Origin: an uncultured Oscillospiraceae bacterium
GTDB lineage: Bacteria; Bacillota; Clostridia; Oscillospirales; Oscillospiraceae
Direction: 5' to 3'
Length of the DNA: 12,568 nucleotides
Assembly: GCA_934572355.1 (NCBI GenBank)
Contig: CAKTKV010000031.1
Coordinates: 1 to 12,568, forward strand
The notes beneath the pieces were generated by a model. That model saw only the letters and a list, made by a program, of their open reading frames with translations. It was not told the DNA's origin and did no database searches. Position 1 is the stretch's first letter. Every line of letters starts with the position of its first letter. Made by a program: the position numbers and the translations under genes. Positions 6,256 to 12,568 of the stretch are shown one piece after another.

Positions 6256-7407
6256 TTATTTCTCCAGCATGACCACGCATTCGATGTGCTCGGTATATGG
6301 GAACATATCGACCGGCTGGATGCGGCGGAGCTTGTAGCCGCCGGAGAGGAGCACGTCGAGGTCGCGGCGCTGGGTGTCGATATTGCAGGAGATATAGACG
6401 ATGCGTCCCGGCGCGCATTTGAGCAGCGAGGAGAGAAAGCGCTCATCGCTCCCGGCGCGGGGCGGGTCCATGAAAACAACATCGGGCTTCACCTTGTCCG
6501 CCGCCATCTGCTCCATGTACTTCCCGGCGTCGCCGACGGTGAACCAGCAGTTTTTGACGCCATTCAGGCGGGCGTTCGCTATCGCGTCGTTCACCGCGTC
6601 GCGGTTTATCTCGACGCCGATGACCTGCTTTGCCTTATCCGAGGCGCTGAGGCCGATGGTGCCGATGCCGCAGTAGGCATCGAGTACAGTCTCATTTCCG
6701 GTTAACCCTGCAAGGCCGATGGCAGCGGAATAGAGCTTCTCGGTCTGGACGGGGTTTATCTGATAGAACGAGCGGGAGGAGATGCGAAAGCGCTTGCCGC
6801 AGAGCACATCCTCGATATATCCGCTGCCATAGATGACCTTCTCACGCACACCGAGGATGACGGGACCAAAGCGGTTGTTGATATTGAGAACGACAGTGGT
6901 GATCTCCGGGTGCTTTTCCAGAAGCTTTTTGAGGAAGGGCTTCTGGAGCTTGAATATCGGCGAGACGGCGACGAGCACGACCATGACCTCGCCCGTCGCA
7001 AAGCCGCGCCTGATGAGGATGTGACGCAGCCAGCCGCTGCCGCCGCGCTCATCGAAGACCTGTATTTTGAACTCCGGGAGCATGCGGCGGATATCGACGA
7101 TGATCTCATCGGCGAGCTTATCTTCGATCATGCACTCGTCGACCGGGACGATGCGGTGACTGCCGGGCTGATAGATACCGGATATGGTCTTGTTCTTCGC
7201 ACGGTCATAGGCGAGGGCGGCGTGAACTTTATTGCGGTAATGCGCCGGCTCATCCATGCCGATTATGTTTTCAACATGCCCAAGCTCGCCGAGCACAGAG
7301 ACAGCACGGCGCTGCTTGTGCAGAAGCTGCTCGGCGTATGGTAGGTTCTGAAGCTGACAGCCGCCGCACTTGCGGAAGTTCGGGCAGGGGATATGTTTCT
7401 GATCCAT
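6256..7407 (-). CDS. rlmD: 23S rRNA (uracil-5-)-methyltransferase, RlmD/RlmCD (TrmA) family
   Basis: Transfers methyl from SAM to C5 of uracil in 23S rRNA (U1939, and also U747 in the Gram-positive RlmCD form). The 383-residue protein has the [4Fe-4S] cysteines C8, C14, C17 and C92 (PCPNFRKCGGC and DECMIED), FYQINP, the SAM site DAYCGIGTIG, DPPRAG, the catalytic C341 in YISCN, and E376 in TEHIEC. It lacks an N-terminal TRAM domain, as do some family members. The frame is open up to 7467, but ATG 7407 is chosen: GGAGA sits 6-7 nt upstream, the predicted transcript start is near 7433, and the Cys cluster then starts normally. It is divergent from the pseudouridine synthase gene and probably co-transcribed with the GIY-YIG gene. 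RlmCD versus RlmD specificity is not decidable here. Confidence 0.93.
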   Translation of the reverse strand: MDQKHIPCPNFRKCGGCQLQNLPYAEQLLHKQRRAVSVLGELGHVENIIGMDEPAHYRNKVHAALAYDRAKNKTISGIYQPGSHRIVPVDECMIEDKLADEIIVDIRRMLPEFKIQVFDERGGSGWLRHILIRRGFATGEVMVVLVAVSPIFKLQKPFLKKLLEKHPEITTVVLNINNRFGPVILGVREKVIYGSGYIEDVLCGKRFRISSRSFYQINPVQTEKLYSAAIGLAGLTGNETVLDAYCGIGTIGLSASDKAKQVIGVEINRDAVNDAIANARLNGVKNCWFTVGDAGKYMEQMAADKVKPDVVFMDPPRAGSDERFLSSLLKCAPGRIVYISCNIDTQRRDLDVLLSGGYKLRRIQPVDMFPYTEHIECVVMLEK

Positions 7408-7436
7408 TGTGATCTCCAAATAAAAGTAATTTGCTA

Positions 7437-7442
7437 TATAAT
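7437..7442 (+). promoter_or_regulatory. Candidate -10 box for the pseudouridine synthase gene
   Basis: Perfect TATAAT at 7437-7442, predicted +1 near 7449, leader about 38 nt. No good -35 lies at 16-18 bp. It overlaps by three bases the leftward -10 of rlmD. Confidence 0.4.
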
Positions 7443-7448
7443 ATACCA
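7440..7448 (-). promoter_or_regulatory. Extended -10 promoter for rlmD
   Basis: Leftward TGGTATATT: TG at 7448-7447, -10 TATATT on the complement of 7440-7445. The matching -35 position (7463-7468, TATGCA) is poor, so the TG extension probably carries recognition. Predicted +1 near 7433, leader about 26 nt. The TGTGGTATA string also occurs at the FHA-SEDS promoter. Confidence 0.55.
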
Positions 7449-7486
7449 CATTATCGGGGCTTTGCATAGCGCCGGGCGGAGGATTT

Positions 7487-8119
7487 ATGGATATAATTTA
7501 CCGGGACGAGAGCATAATAGTGTGCATAAAGCCAGCGGGAGTGCTGTCGACAGATGAGCCGGGCGGACTGCCTGAGCTGCTGCGCCGCGAGCTTGGGGAC
7601 GAAAAGGCCGACGTGCGCACGGTGCACCGGCTCGACCGCGCGGTGAGCGGGCTGATGGTGCTCGCGCGCGGCGCTGCTGCGGCATCTGAACTGAGCCGCC
7701 AGGTACGCGAGGGCGAGTTTGAAAAGCACTACATGGCGGTCGTCCACGGCGAGGCCGCGGAGCGCGCGACGCTTACCGACCTGCTATACCGCGACAAGGC
7801 GCGGAAGATGACCTTTGTCACCGATACCCCGGCAAAGGGAGTGCAGGAAGCAGTGCTCGACTATGAGCGGAAATGGTACGTGGGGGGACTGAGCAAGGTT
7901 TACATAACGCTGTACACCGGGAGAACGCACCAGATACGCGTGCAGTTAGCGTCCCGCGGCCTGCCGCTCATCGGCGAGCGAAAATACTGCGAGCCGCGCG
8001 ACGAGTGCCCGCTTGCGCTGTTCTCCTGCGAGCTGGGCTTCACCCATCCTGCGACGGGGGAGCGGATGCACTTCAGAGCGGAGCCGCCCGAAGAATGGCC
8101 GTGGACGGCGGATGTTTGA
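7487..8119 (+). CDS. RluA-family RNA pseudouridine synthase
   Basis: Isomerises uridine to pseudouridine in rRNA or tRNA. The 210-residue protein contains the RluA signature HRLDRAVSGLMV (47-58) with catalytic D50, KHYMAVVHG (80-88), and the late motif GRTHQIRVQLAS (145-156). No N-terminal S4 domain is present and the protein is short, like the single-domain RluA/TruC-type enzymes, so the target cannot be named. ATG 7487 has a close GGAGGA (7478-7483). Divergent from rlmD. The stop codon overlaps a TTGACA that may serve the next gene. Confidence 0.9.
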   Translation: MDIIYRDESIIVCIKPAGVLSTDEPGGLPELLRRELGDEKADVRTVHRLDRAVSGLMVLARGAAAASELSRQVREGEFEKHYMAVVHGEAAERATLTDLLYRDKARKMTFVTDTPAKGVQEAVLDYERKWYVGGLSKVYITLYTGRTHQIRVQLASRGLPLIGERKYCEPRDECPLALFSCELGFTHPATGERMHFRAEPPEEWPWTADV

Positions 8120-8146
8120 CATTTTGTAAATTAGTGTATGATTCTA

Positions 8147-8175
8147 TTGCCAAAGGCAGGGAGTGCGCGTATAAT
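8147..8175 (+). promoter_or_regulatory. Sigma-A-type promoter for plsY
   Basis: TTGCCA (8147-8152), 17-bp spacer, TATAAT (8170-8175); predicted +1 near 8182, leader about 33 nt. The -35 lies in a small palindrome TGCCAAAGGCA (8148-8158) that could be an operator. A second, weaker candidate upstream is TTGACA (8116-8121) with TATGAT (8137-8142) at a short 15-bp spacing. Confidence 0.75.
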
Positions 8176-8214
8176 AAACTTGAAAATTTTGAAATAGTTC
8201 GACTGGAGCTTTGA

Positions 8215-8832
8215 ATGGAAACTCTTGAATTCATCCTTGTGATAATTGCCGCCTATGTTATGGGTTCGCTCAGCATATCGATATTCATGTCAAGCCATGT
8301 GCTCGGCAGGGACATCAGAAGAGCAGGGAGCGGCAACGCCGGGGCGACCAATATGGCGCGCGTCTATGGAATGAGCGCGGGTGTGCTGACCCTCGGCGGG
8401 GACATGTGCAAGACAGCGGCCGCGATGCTGTTGGGCTATCTTGTTCTCGGCGACAGGGGCATGGCGGCGGCAGGCATGGCCTGTATGGCTGGGCATTGCT
8501 ATCCGCTGCTGCACGGCTTCAAGGGCGGCAAGGGAGTTTCCGCGGGTGCGGCGATAGCGTTGTGCATCGACTGGCGCGCGGGACTGCTGACGATAGCGGT
8601 GTTCGCCATCGCGGTGCTGTGCTCGAAGAAGGTATCCTTCGGCTCGATATGCGCGGCGCTGTCGTTGCCGGTATGGGCGCTGGTGCTTGAGCTGTCACAG
8701 CCGCGGTGCGCGCTGGCGATAGTGGGAATGTGCCTCGTCGTCATACGGCACAGGGAGAATATAAAGCGCCTGATAAATGGGACAGAGCCGGATTTCAAGC
8801 CCGGCAAGAGTAAGCGGGGCGAGAGAAACTGA
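8215..8832 (+). CDS. plsY: Glycerol-3-phosphate acyltransferase PlsY
   Basis: Integral membrane enzyme that transfers the acyl group from acyl-phosphate to the sn-1 position of glycerol-3-phosphate, the first step of phospholipid synthesis with PlsX. Of 205 residues, all three cytoplasmic motifs are present: GSGNAGATNMAR (38-49), GHCYPLLHGFKGGKGVS (93-109) and RHRENIKRLINGTE (178-191), among about five membrane segments. The length is normal. ATG 8215 has GGAG at 8205-8208. It has its own promoter and stands alone; plsX and gpsA are not nearby. Confidence 0.95.
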   Translation: METLEFILVIIAAYVMGSLSISIFMSSHVLGRDIRRAGSGNAGATNMARVYGMSAGVLTLGGDMCKTAAAMLLGYLVLGDRGMAAAGMACMAGHCYPLLHGFKGGKGVSAGAAIALCIDWRAGLLTIAVFAIAVLCSKKVSFGSICAALSLPVWALVLELSQPRCALAIVGMCLVVIRHRENIKRLINGTEPDFKPGKSKRGERN

Positions 8833-8870
8833 CAGACAACATAATTAGGTTGACATAATTGCAAAATATA

Positions 8871-8898
8871 AAGCCTCGCATACGTTCATGCGGGGCTT
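8871..8898 (+). terminator. Hairpin after plsY, possible terminator
   Basis: AAGCCTCGCAT (8871-8881), loop ACGTTC, ATGCGGGGCTT (8888-8898): 11 pairs with one G-U. No T run follows on the plus strand (GAAAAATTC); on the minus strand the stem is followed by TTATATTTT, so it might end leftward transcripts as well. Its right arm runs into the -35 of the next promoter. Confidence 0.55.
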
Positions 8899-8925
8899 GA
8901 AAAATTCTGGGAAAAATAGTATATT
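8897..8925 (+). promoter_or_regulatory. Sigma-A-type promoter for the M20 dipeptidase gene
   Basis: TTGAAA (8897-8902), 17-bp spacer, TATATT (8920-8925); predicted +1 near 8932, leader about 24 nt. The -35 begins within the last bases of the preceding hairpin. Confidence 0.7.
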
Positions 8926-8955
8926 TGTTTCATCATAAATAAAGGAGCCATAGCA

Positions 8956-10332
8956 ATGGATAATAAGTATACTGACGGTATCGACAAATTCATAAATGAC
9001 AACAGAGAGAATATCGTAAGAGACATCGCGCGCCTTGTGGCGATAAACAGCGTCGAGGGCGCGGCAGAGCCGGGCGCACCCTTCGGCAAGGGACCGAAGC
9101 AGGCGCTGGAGCTGGGACTTGAGATATGCCGCGAGCTGGGGCTTAAGGCTGTCAACTGCGAGGATAAGATCGGCTACGGCCAGATCGGCGACACGGAGGA
9201 TTACCTCGCCACCATCACGCACCTTGATGTTGTCCCCGTCGGCGAGGGCTGGACGGGCGACCCGTTCACGCTGCGCGAGCGCGAGGGCTTTCTCATCGGC
9301 CGCGGCGTAATGGACGACAAGGGGCCGTCCGTCCTGTGCCTGTACGCGCTCAAGTACCTCAAGGACGCGGGCGTCCCGCTGCGCTACAGCATCCGCGCGC
9401 TGCTCGGTACCAACGAGGAGACCGGCATGGGCGATGTGGAATACTACCTTGACAATTACAAGGCTCCGGTGTTCTGTTTCAGCCCGGATTCCGGCTTCCC
9501 TGTCTGCAACGGCGAAAAGGGTATATGCAACCTGCGCATCGTCTCCAAGACGAAGCTTGACAAGATCGCTGACATCCGCGGCGGCGTCGCGGGCAATGTT
9601 ATCCCCGGCAAGGCCGAGGCATGGGTGAAGGGCGCAAAGCCCGCTTCCACCGAGAGCGTTTCCGTTGAGGCTGACGGAGAGCTGTGGCACCTGACCGCGA
9701 AGGGCATCGGCGGCCATGCTTCCATGCCCGAGGGCACGGTGAACGCGATAGGCGTGCTGATAAGCTATATTCTTGAAAACAAGCTTGCAGGCGAGGAGGA
9801 AGAGAAGTTCCTGCGCCTGCTCATGAAGCTGCATGAGAACTGGGACGGCAGCGGCCTCGGCGTCGATGCTGACGACGGCAAGTTCGAGCCGCTCACGATA
9901 ATCGGCGGCGTGATAGGCGTTGAGGACGGGCATATCTTCCAGACCGTCGACAGCCGTTATCCCACGAACACCAGCGGAAAGAAGATAGCCGACACCATCG
10001 TAGCACTCGCGGGAGAGCTTGCGGAGATCGAACTCAAGAGAGACACCGCTCCGTTCTACATGAGCATCGATAACCCCGCGGTGAAGGTCTGCATGGATGT
10101 TTACAACTCTGTCACCGGCGAGGATGCGAAGCCCTACACGATGGGCGGCGGCACCTATGCGCGCGATTTCCCGAACGGCGTGTCCTTCGGTCCGGAGCAT
10201 CCGGAGCGCAGCTATCCCGACTTCTTCGGCCCGATACACGGCGCGGACGAGGCGGCAAGCATTGACGAGTTCATGGAGGCACTGAAGATATATATCCTCG
10301 CGCTCATCGAGCTCGAAGCAGTAGAGTTCTGA
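8956..10332 (+). CDS. M20-family metal-dependent dipeptidase (PepV/Sapep type)
   Basis: Cytoplasmic di-metal (Zn or Mn) peptidase that splits dipeptides, probably for peptide nutrition. The 458-residue protein shows the M20 metal site: H89 in ITHLDVVPVGEGW, D120 in RGVMDDKGP, the general-base/metal pair E154-E155 in GTNEETG, D178 in SPDSGFP, and H428 in GPIHGADEAASI. The insert around 185-370, with GIGGHASMPEGTVNA, is the lid/dimer-like domain of PepV. Start ATG 8956 has AAAGGAG at 8941-8947. A monocistronic gene between two hairpins. Substrate preference is not known. Codon use is GC-rich with ATC/ATT more common than in its neighbours, as expected for a well-expressed gene. Confidence 0.94.
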   Translation: MDNKYTDGIDKFINDNRENIVRDIARLVAINSVEGAAEPGAPFGKGPKQALELGLEICRELGLKAVNCEDKIGYGQIGDTEDYLATITHLDVVPVGEGWTGDPFTLREREGFLIGRGVMDDKGPSVLCLYALKYLKDAGVPLRYSIRALLGTNEETGMGDVEYYLDNYKAPVFCFSPDSGFPVCNGEKGICNLRIVSKTKLDKIADIRGGVAGNVIPGKAEAWVKGAKPASTESVSVEADGELWHLTAKGIGGHASMPEGTVNAIGVLISYILENKLAGEEEEKFLRLLMKLHENWDGSGLGVDADDGKFEPLTIIGGVIGVEDGHIFQTVDSRYPTNTSGKKIADTIVALAGELAEIELKRDTAPFYMSIDNPAVKVCMDVYNSVTGEDAKPYTMGGGTYARDFPNGVSFGPEHPERSYPDFFGPIHGADEAASIDEFMEALKIYILALIELEAVEF

Positions 10333-10347
10333 TACGACAGATCATAA

Positions 10348-10380
10348 CATCCGGGGAAGTCTGCACGGCTTTCCCGGATG
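10348..10380 (+). terminator. Hairpin after the dipeptidase gene, possible terminator
   Basis: CATCCGGGGAAG (10348-10359), 9-nt loop, CTTTCCCGGATG (10369-10380): 12 pairs with one G-U. No T run follows directly; a small second fold and CTTTT appear at about 10382-10398. Confidence 0.6.
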
Positions 10381-10408
10381 CCGTATAGACGGGCTTTTCC
10401 GGCAGTAT

Positions 10409-10436
10409 TTAACATTTTTTTAACCTTTATTTTGCG
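10409..10436 (+). promoter_or_regulatory. Pho-box-like direct repeats upstream of the two-component operon
   Basis: TTAACA (10409-10414) and TTAACC (10420-10425) begin exactly 11 bp apart; a degenerate third unit, TTTGCG, starts another 11 bp on (10431). PhoP of Bacillus and other PhoB-class regulators bind TTAACA-like hexamers at 11-bp steps. The second repeat covers the -35 position of the TATAAT at 10445, the placement expected for an activated, autoregulated promoter. The identity of the bound regulator is inferred. Confidence 0.55.
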
Positions 10437-10444
10437 CTGGCGGT

Positions 10445-10450
10445 TATAAT
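10445..10450 (+). promoter_or_regulatory. Promoter P1 -10 box of the two-component operon
   Basis: TATAAT at 10445-10450 with no sigma-A -35 at the right distance (AACCTT at 10422-10427); the TTAAC repeats take that place. Predicted +1 near 10457. Confidence 0.5.
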
Positions 10451-10460
10451 CTATGGTGAT

Positions 10461-10489
10461 TTGAAAGTTGAATAGTTCAAACATATATT
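10461..10489 (+). promoter_or_regulatory. Promoter P2 of the two-component operon
   Basis: TTGAAA (10461-10466), 17-bp spacer, TATATT (10484-10489), the same boxes as the dipeptidase promoter. Predicted +1 near 10496, leader about 19 nt. It would give basal expression independent of the repeats. An inverted repeat TTTGAA/TTCAAA (about 10460-10481) overlaps its -35 and spacer. Confidence 0.6.
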
Positions 10490-10514
10490 ATGAAAGAGAA
10501 GGGCAGAATAAGCT

Positions 10515-11198
10515 ATGAGTAAAAGAGCTCTTGTTGTTGAAGATGATGCGAACATTGCGGAGCTGCTGAGACTGTATCTGGGTAAGGACGGGTTTGACGT
10601 CATGATCGCCGCCGACGGCGGGAAGGCAGAGTCCAGCTTCGATCTTTTCTCCCCGGATGTAGTGCTGCTCGATATCATGCTGCCGGTCAAGGACGGCTGG
10701 CAGATATGCAGGGACATCAGGAAGAAGTCCTCGGTGCCGATCATTATGCTCACCGCGAAGGGAGAGACCGCAGATAAGATAAACGGACTCGATATGGGCG
10801 CGGACGACTATGTCACAAAGCCATTCGACGTCAAGGAGCTGCTCGCGCGTGTGCACGCGGTCATGCGCCGCACGGATGCGGACGCGCCGGTCGAGAAGAA
10901 GCTCACCTTCGATAAGCTCGTTATAAACCTCGAGTCCTATGAGCTGATAGTCGACGGCGTGAAGATCGACACCCCGCCAAAAGAGATGGAGCTGCTGTAT
11001 CATCTGGCAGCGTCCCCCAACCGCGTTTTCACGCGCAATCAGCTGCTTGACGAGGTATGGGGCTTTGACTACTTCGGCGATTCCAGAACCGTCGATGTTC
11101 ACGTCAAGCGTCTGAGAGAGAAGCTTGAGGGCGTATCCGACAAATGGTGCCTCAAGACCGTGTGGGGCGTGGGCTACAAGTTCGAGGTCCACGAGTAA
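10515..11198 (+). CDS. OmpR/PhoB-family response regulator
   Basis: DNA-binding transcription factor switched by phosphorylation from the kinase encoded next. The 227-residue protein has a receiver domain (about 3-117) with acidic E9-D10-D11, phospho-acceptor D53, T80 and K102, and a winged-helix domain (about 130-226) with the usual RNQLLDEVWG and RTVDVHVKRLREKLE segments. Length is typical. ATG 10515 is preceded by AAGGG (10499-10503). The kinase ATG follows the stop by 9 nt. The Pho-box-like repeats in front suggest a PhoP/PhoB-like regulator, but the protein alone does not separate this from other OmpR-family members. Confidence 0.93.
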   Translation: MSKRALVVEDDANIAELLRLYLGKDGFDVMIAADGGKAESSFDLFSPDVVLLDIMLPVKDGWQICRDIRKKSSVPIIMLTAKGETADKINGLDMGADDYVTKPFDVKELLARVHAVMRRTDADAPVEKKLTFDKLVINLESYELIVDGVKIDTPPKEMELLYHLAASPNRVFTRNQLLDEVWGFDYFGDSRTVDVHVKRLREKLEGVSDKWCLKTVWGVGYKFEVHE

Positions 11199-11207
11199 GG
11201 CTTCGCC

Positions 11208-12568
11208 ATGAAGAGTATTTACCTCAGAAACTTCACCGCGACGGCGCTGCTGGTGCTGACCTGCTTTATCCTTGTGGCGTTCTCGTTCGTGGGGATAGGC
11301 AGGCTGTACCTCATACGCGAATATAAGAGCGACATGGTCGCGAGCGCCGAGGAGGTATCGCGCACGGCGGCGGCGGTGGGTCAGAACGACTCTATGAACA
11401 GCTGGCTGCTGAGCATGATAATAAGCGCGATATCGCGCTCGACCGGGAACCATATCTTTATCACCGATGCGAACGGACTTGTTTTGTCCTGCTCCGACCA
11501 GACACCGATGTGCAAGCATTACGGGACGCTGCTGCCGGAGGATGTCATTACCGGTATCAAGGACGGTCAGGAGCTTGAGATAAGCACACTCGGCGGAATG
11601 TACACAAATCCCCGCTATATCGTCACCCATGAGATAACAAGAGAGTCGGACGGCGAACTCATGGGCTATGTATTCGTGACGAACGCGCCGGATAATATTC
11701 TCAGCAACTGGTCGACATTTGTGCTCATCGCGACAGTCATTGCGGTGCTCGTGCTGTGCATGTCGCTTGCGGTGTCGCTCGTTTACTCAAAGCGCATGGC
11801 GCGGCCGCTGGATGAGATAGCGGCGGCGTCGAGAAAGTTCGCGAGAGGAGACTTCTCCGTGCGCGTAAAGCAGCTGGAGGATCCGACAGATGAGATGGGC
11901 GCGCTCATCGACTCGTTCAACAAGATGGCGGACTCACTCCAGAACGCGGAGAACCGCAGGAGCGAGTTCATCGCGAATGTCTCCCACGAGCTGCGTACGC
12001 CGATGACGACGATAGCCGGATTTGCCGACGGCATACTCGACGGGACGATCCCGAAGGATCAGGAGACAAAGTACCTCACCTCGATAAGAGACGAGACGCG
12101 CAGGCTCTCCCGCCTTGTGCGCGATATGCTGGACGCTTCGCAGACGAGAGCCAGAGCCGCTGATCCGAGCAAGCGCACGGTGTTCGACCTTACGGAGCTT
12201 ATGCTCCAGACGCTGCTCAGCTTTGAGGCGCGCGCGACGCAGAAGAACCTCGACGTCGATCCGCAGCTGCCGGAGAACCACATAATGGTCATCGCCGACA
12301 AGGACGCGATCACTCGGGTAATGTATAACCTCCTCGATAACGCCGTGAAGTTTGCGACTCCCGGCAGCTGCCTCACACTGAGACTGTACAGGGACGCGCA
12401 GAAGGCTTACGTCTCAATAAAGGACATTGGCGAGACGATACCGCCGGACGATCTGCCGTTTATCTTCGACCGTTTCCACAAGTCCGACCGTTCGCGCAGC
12501 CTTGATAAGGACGGCGTCGGGCTGGGGCTGTATCTGGTGAAGTCGATAATCAACAGCCATGACGAGGA
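11208..12568 (+). CDS. Membrane sensor histidine kinase (3' end outside window)
   Basis: Partner kinase of the preceding regulator. Translated by hand from ATG 11208 (AAGG at 11197-11200); 453 codons are visible and open to the edge. Order: membrane segment 1 (about 10-31), an extracytoplasmic sensor region of about 135 residues with HIFITDANGLVLSCSD (82-97), membrane segment 2 (about 169-192), HAMP (about 193-246), HisKA with H260 in FIANVSHELRTPM, and HATPase with N374-LLD-N378, D406 in KDIGETIPPDDLP, FDRFHKSD (420-427) and GVGLGLYLVK (436-445). The G1 box reads DIGET where DxGxG is usual. The architecture matches PhoR/ResE/WalK-like kinases; the signal is unknown. Confidence 0.93.
   Translation, partial: MKSIYLRNFTATALLVLTCFILVAFSFVGIGRLYLIREYKSDMVASAEEVSRTAAAVGQNDSMNSWLLSMIISAISRSTGNHIFITDANGLVLSCSDQTPMCKHYGTLLPEDVITGIKDGQELEISTLGGMYTNPRYIVTHEITRESDGELMGYVFVTNAPDNILSNWSTFVLIATVIAVLVLCMSLAVSLVYSKRMARPLDEIAAASRKFARGDFSVRVKQLEDPTDEMGALIDSFNKMADSLQNAENRRSEFIANVSHELRTPMTTIAGFADGILDGTIPKDQETKYLTSIRDETRRLSRLVRDMLDASQTRARAADPSKRTVFDLTELMLQTLLSFEARATQKNLDVDPQLPENHIMVIADKDAITRVMYNLLDNAVKFATPGSCLTLRLYRDAQKAYVSIKDIGETIPPDDLPFIFDRFHKSDRSRSLDKDGVGLGLYLVKSIINSHDE

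Noticed and set aside
8148..8158. Palindrome TGCCAAAGGCA as a FapR-type lipid operator before plsY
   Set aside because: It does not match the FapR site I know, and an 11-bp palindrome is easily found by chance; kept only as a remark on the promoter.
8845..10239. 464-codon open frame antisense to the dipeptidase gene
   Set aside because: The plus strand encodes a complete M20 enzyme with all metal ligands; the antisense frame has no recognisable motif and follows from GC-rich codon bias.
10488..11630. 380-codon open frame antisense to the regulator and kinase
   Set aside because: It spans two real genes and their junction on the other strand and shows no domain; it is a shadow.

Overview
The window looks like chromosome of a GC-rich, anaerobic-type member of the Clostridia (Firmicutes). 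The evidence is AGGAGG-type ribosome-binding sites, sigma-A promoters with near-consensus boxes, and a gene set typical of that group: NusG_II/Gx transporter pair, Mrp/NBP35 next to a NifX-like protein, PlsY, and a PepV/Sapep-type dipeptidase. Most genes are GC-rich yet use the Ile codon ATA freely. Oscillospirales-like is my best guess; no rRNA or other marker fixes the taxon.

Layout. (1) 1-2590, minus strand: a cell-wall synthesis pair. An FHA-SEDS (FtsW/RodA) fusion is followed by a class B penicillin-binding protein that overlaps it by 13 nt and runs off the left edge. (2) 2636-3546: a divergent promoter region with overlapping -35 boxes, then a NusG domain II protein that is probably translated from a leaderless mRNA, then an overlapping Gx/HepT-like membrane protein. 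(3) 3570-4973: an Fe-S/metal operon (Mrp/NBP35 ATPase, then a NifX-like protein with a nine-Cys tail), ending at a strong hairpin. (4) 5004-6223: an AT-richer accessory patch with a DUF5071-like protein convergent on a GIY-YIG protein of the LEM-3-like type with an unassigned C-terminal domain. (5) 6256-8119: divergent 23S rRNA m5U methyltransferase and RluA-type pseudouridine synthase, two RNA-modification genes whose -10 boxes overlap. (6) 8215-10332: PlsY (phospholipid synthesis), then an M20 dipeptidase, each with its own promoter. (7) 10409-12568: an OmpR/PhoB-type response regulator and its histidine kinase (cut by the right edge), preceded by TTAAC repeats at 11-bp spacing that resemble a Pho box, plus two tandem promoters.

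Most of the window is ordinary housekeeping. The parts worth attention are the control sites (shared -35, probable leaderless start, overlapping -10s, Pho-box-like repeats), the FHA-SEDS fusion, the Cys-rich NifX-like tail and the GIY-YIG/DUF5071 patch. I see no CRISPR array, tRNA, rRNA, insertion sequence or phage gene, and no gene-free stretch over 300 bases. I found no clear-cut new multi-gene system; the GIY-YIG protein is the nearest to undescribed biology.
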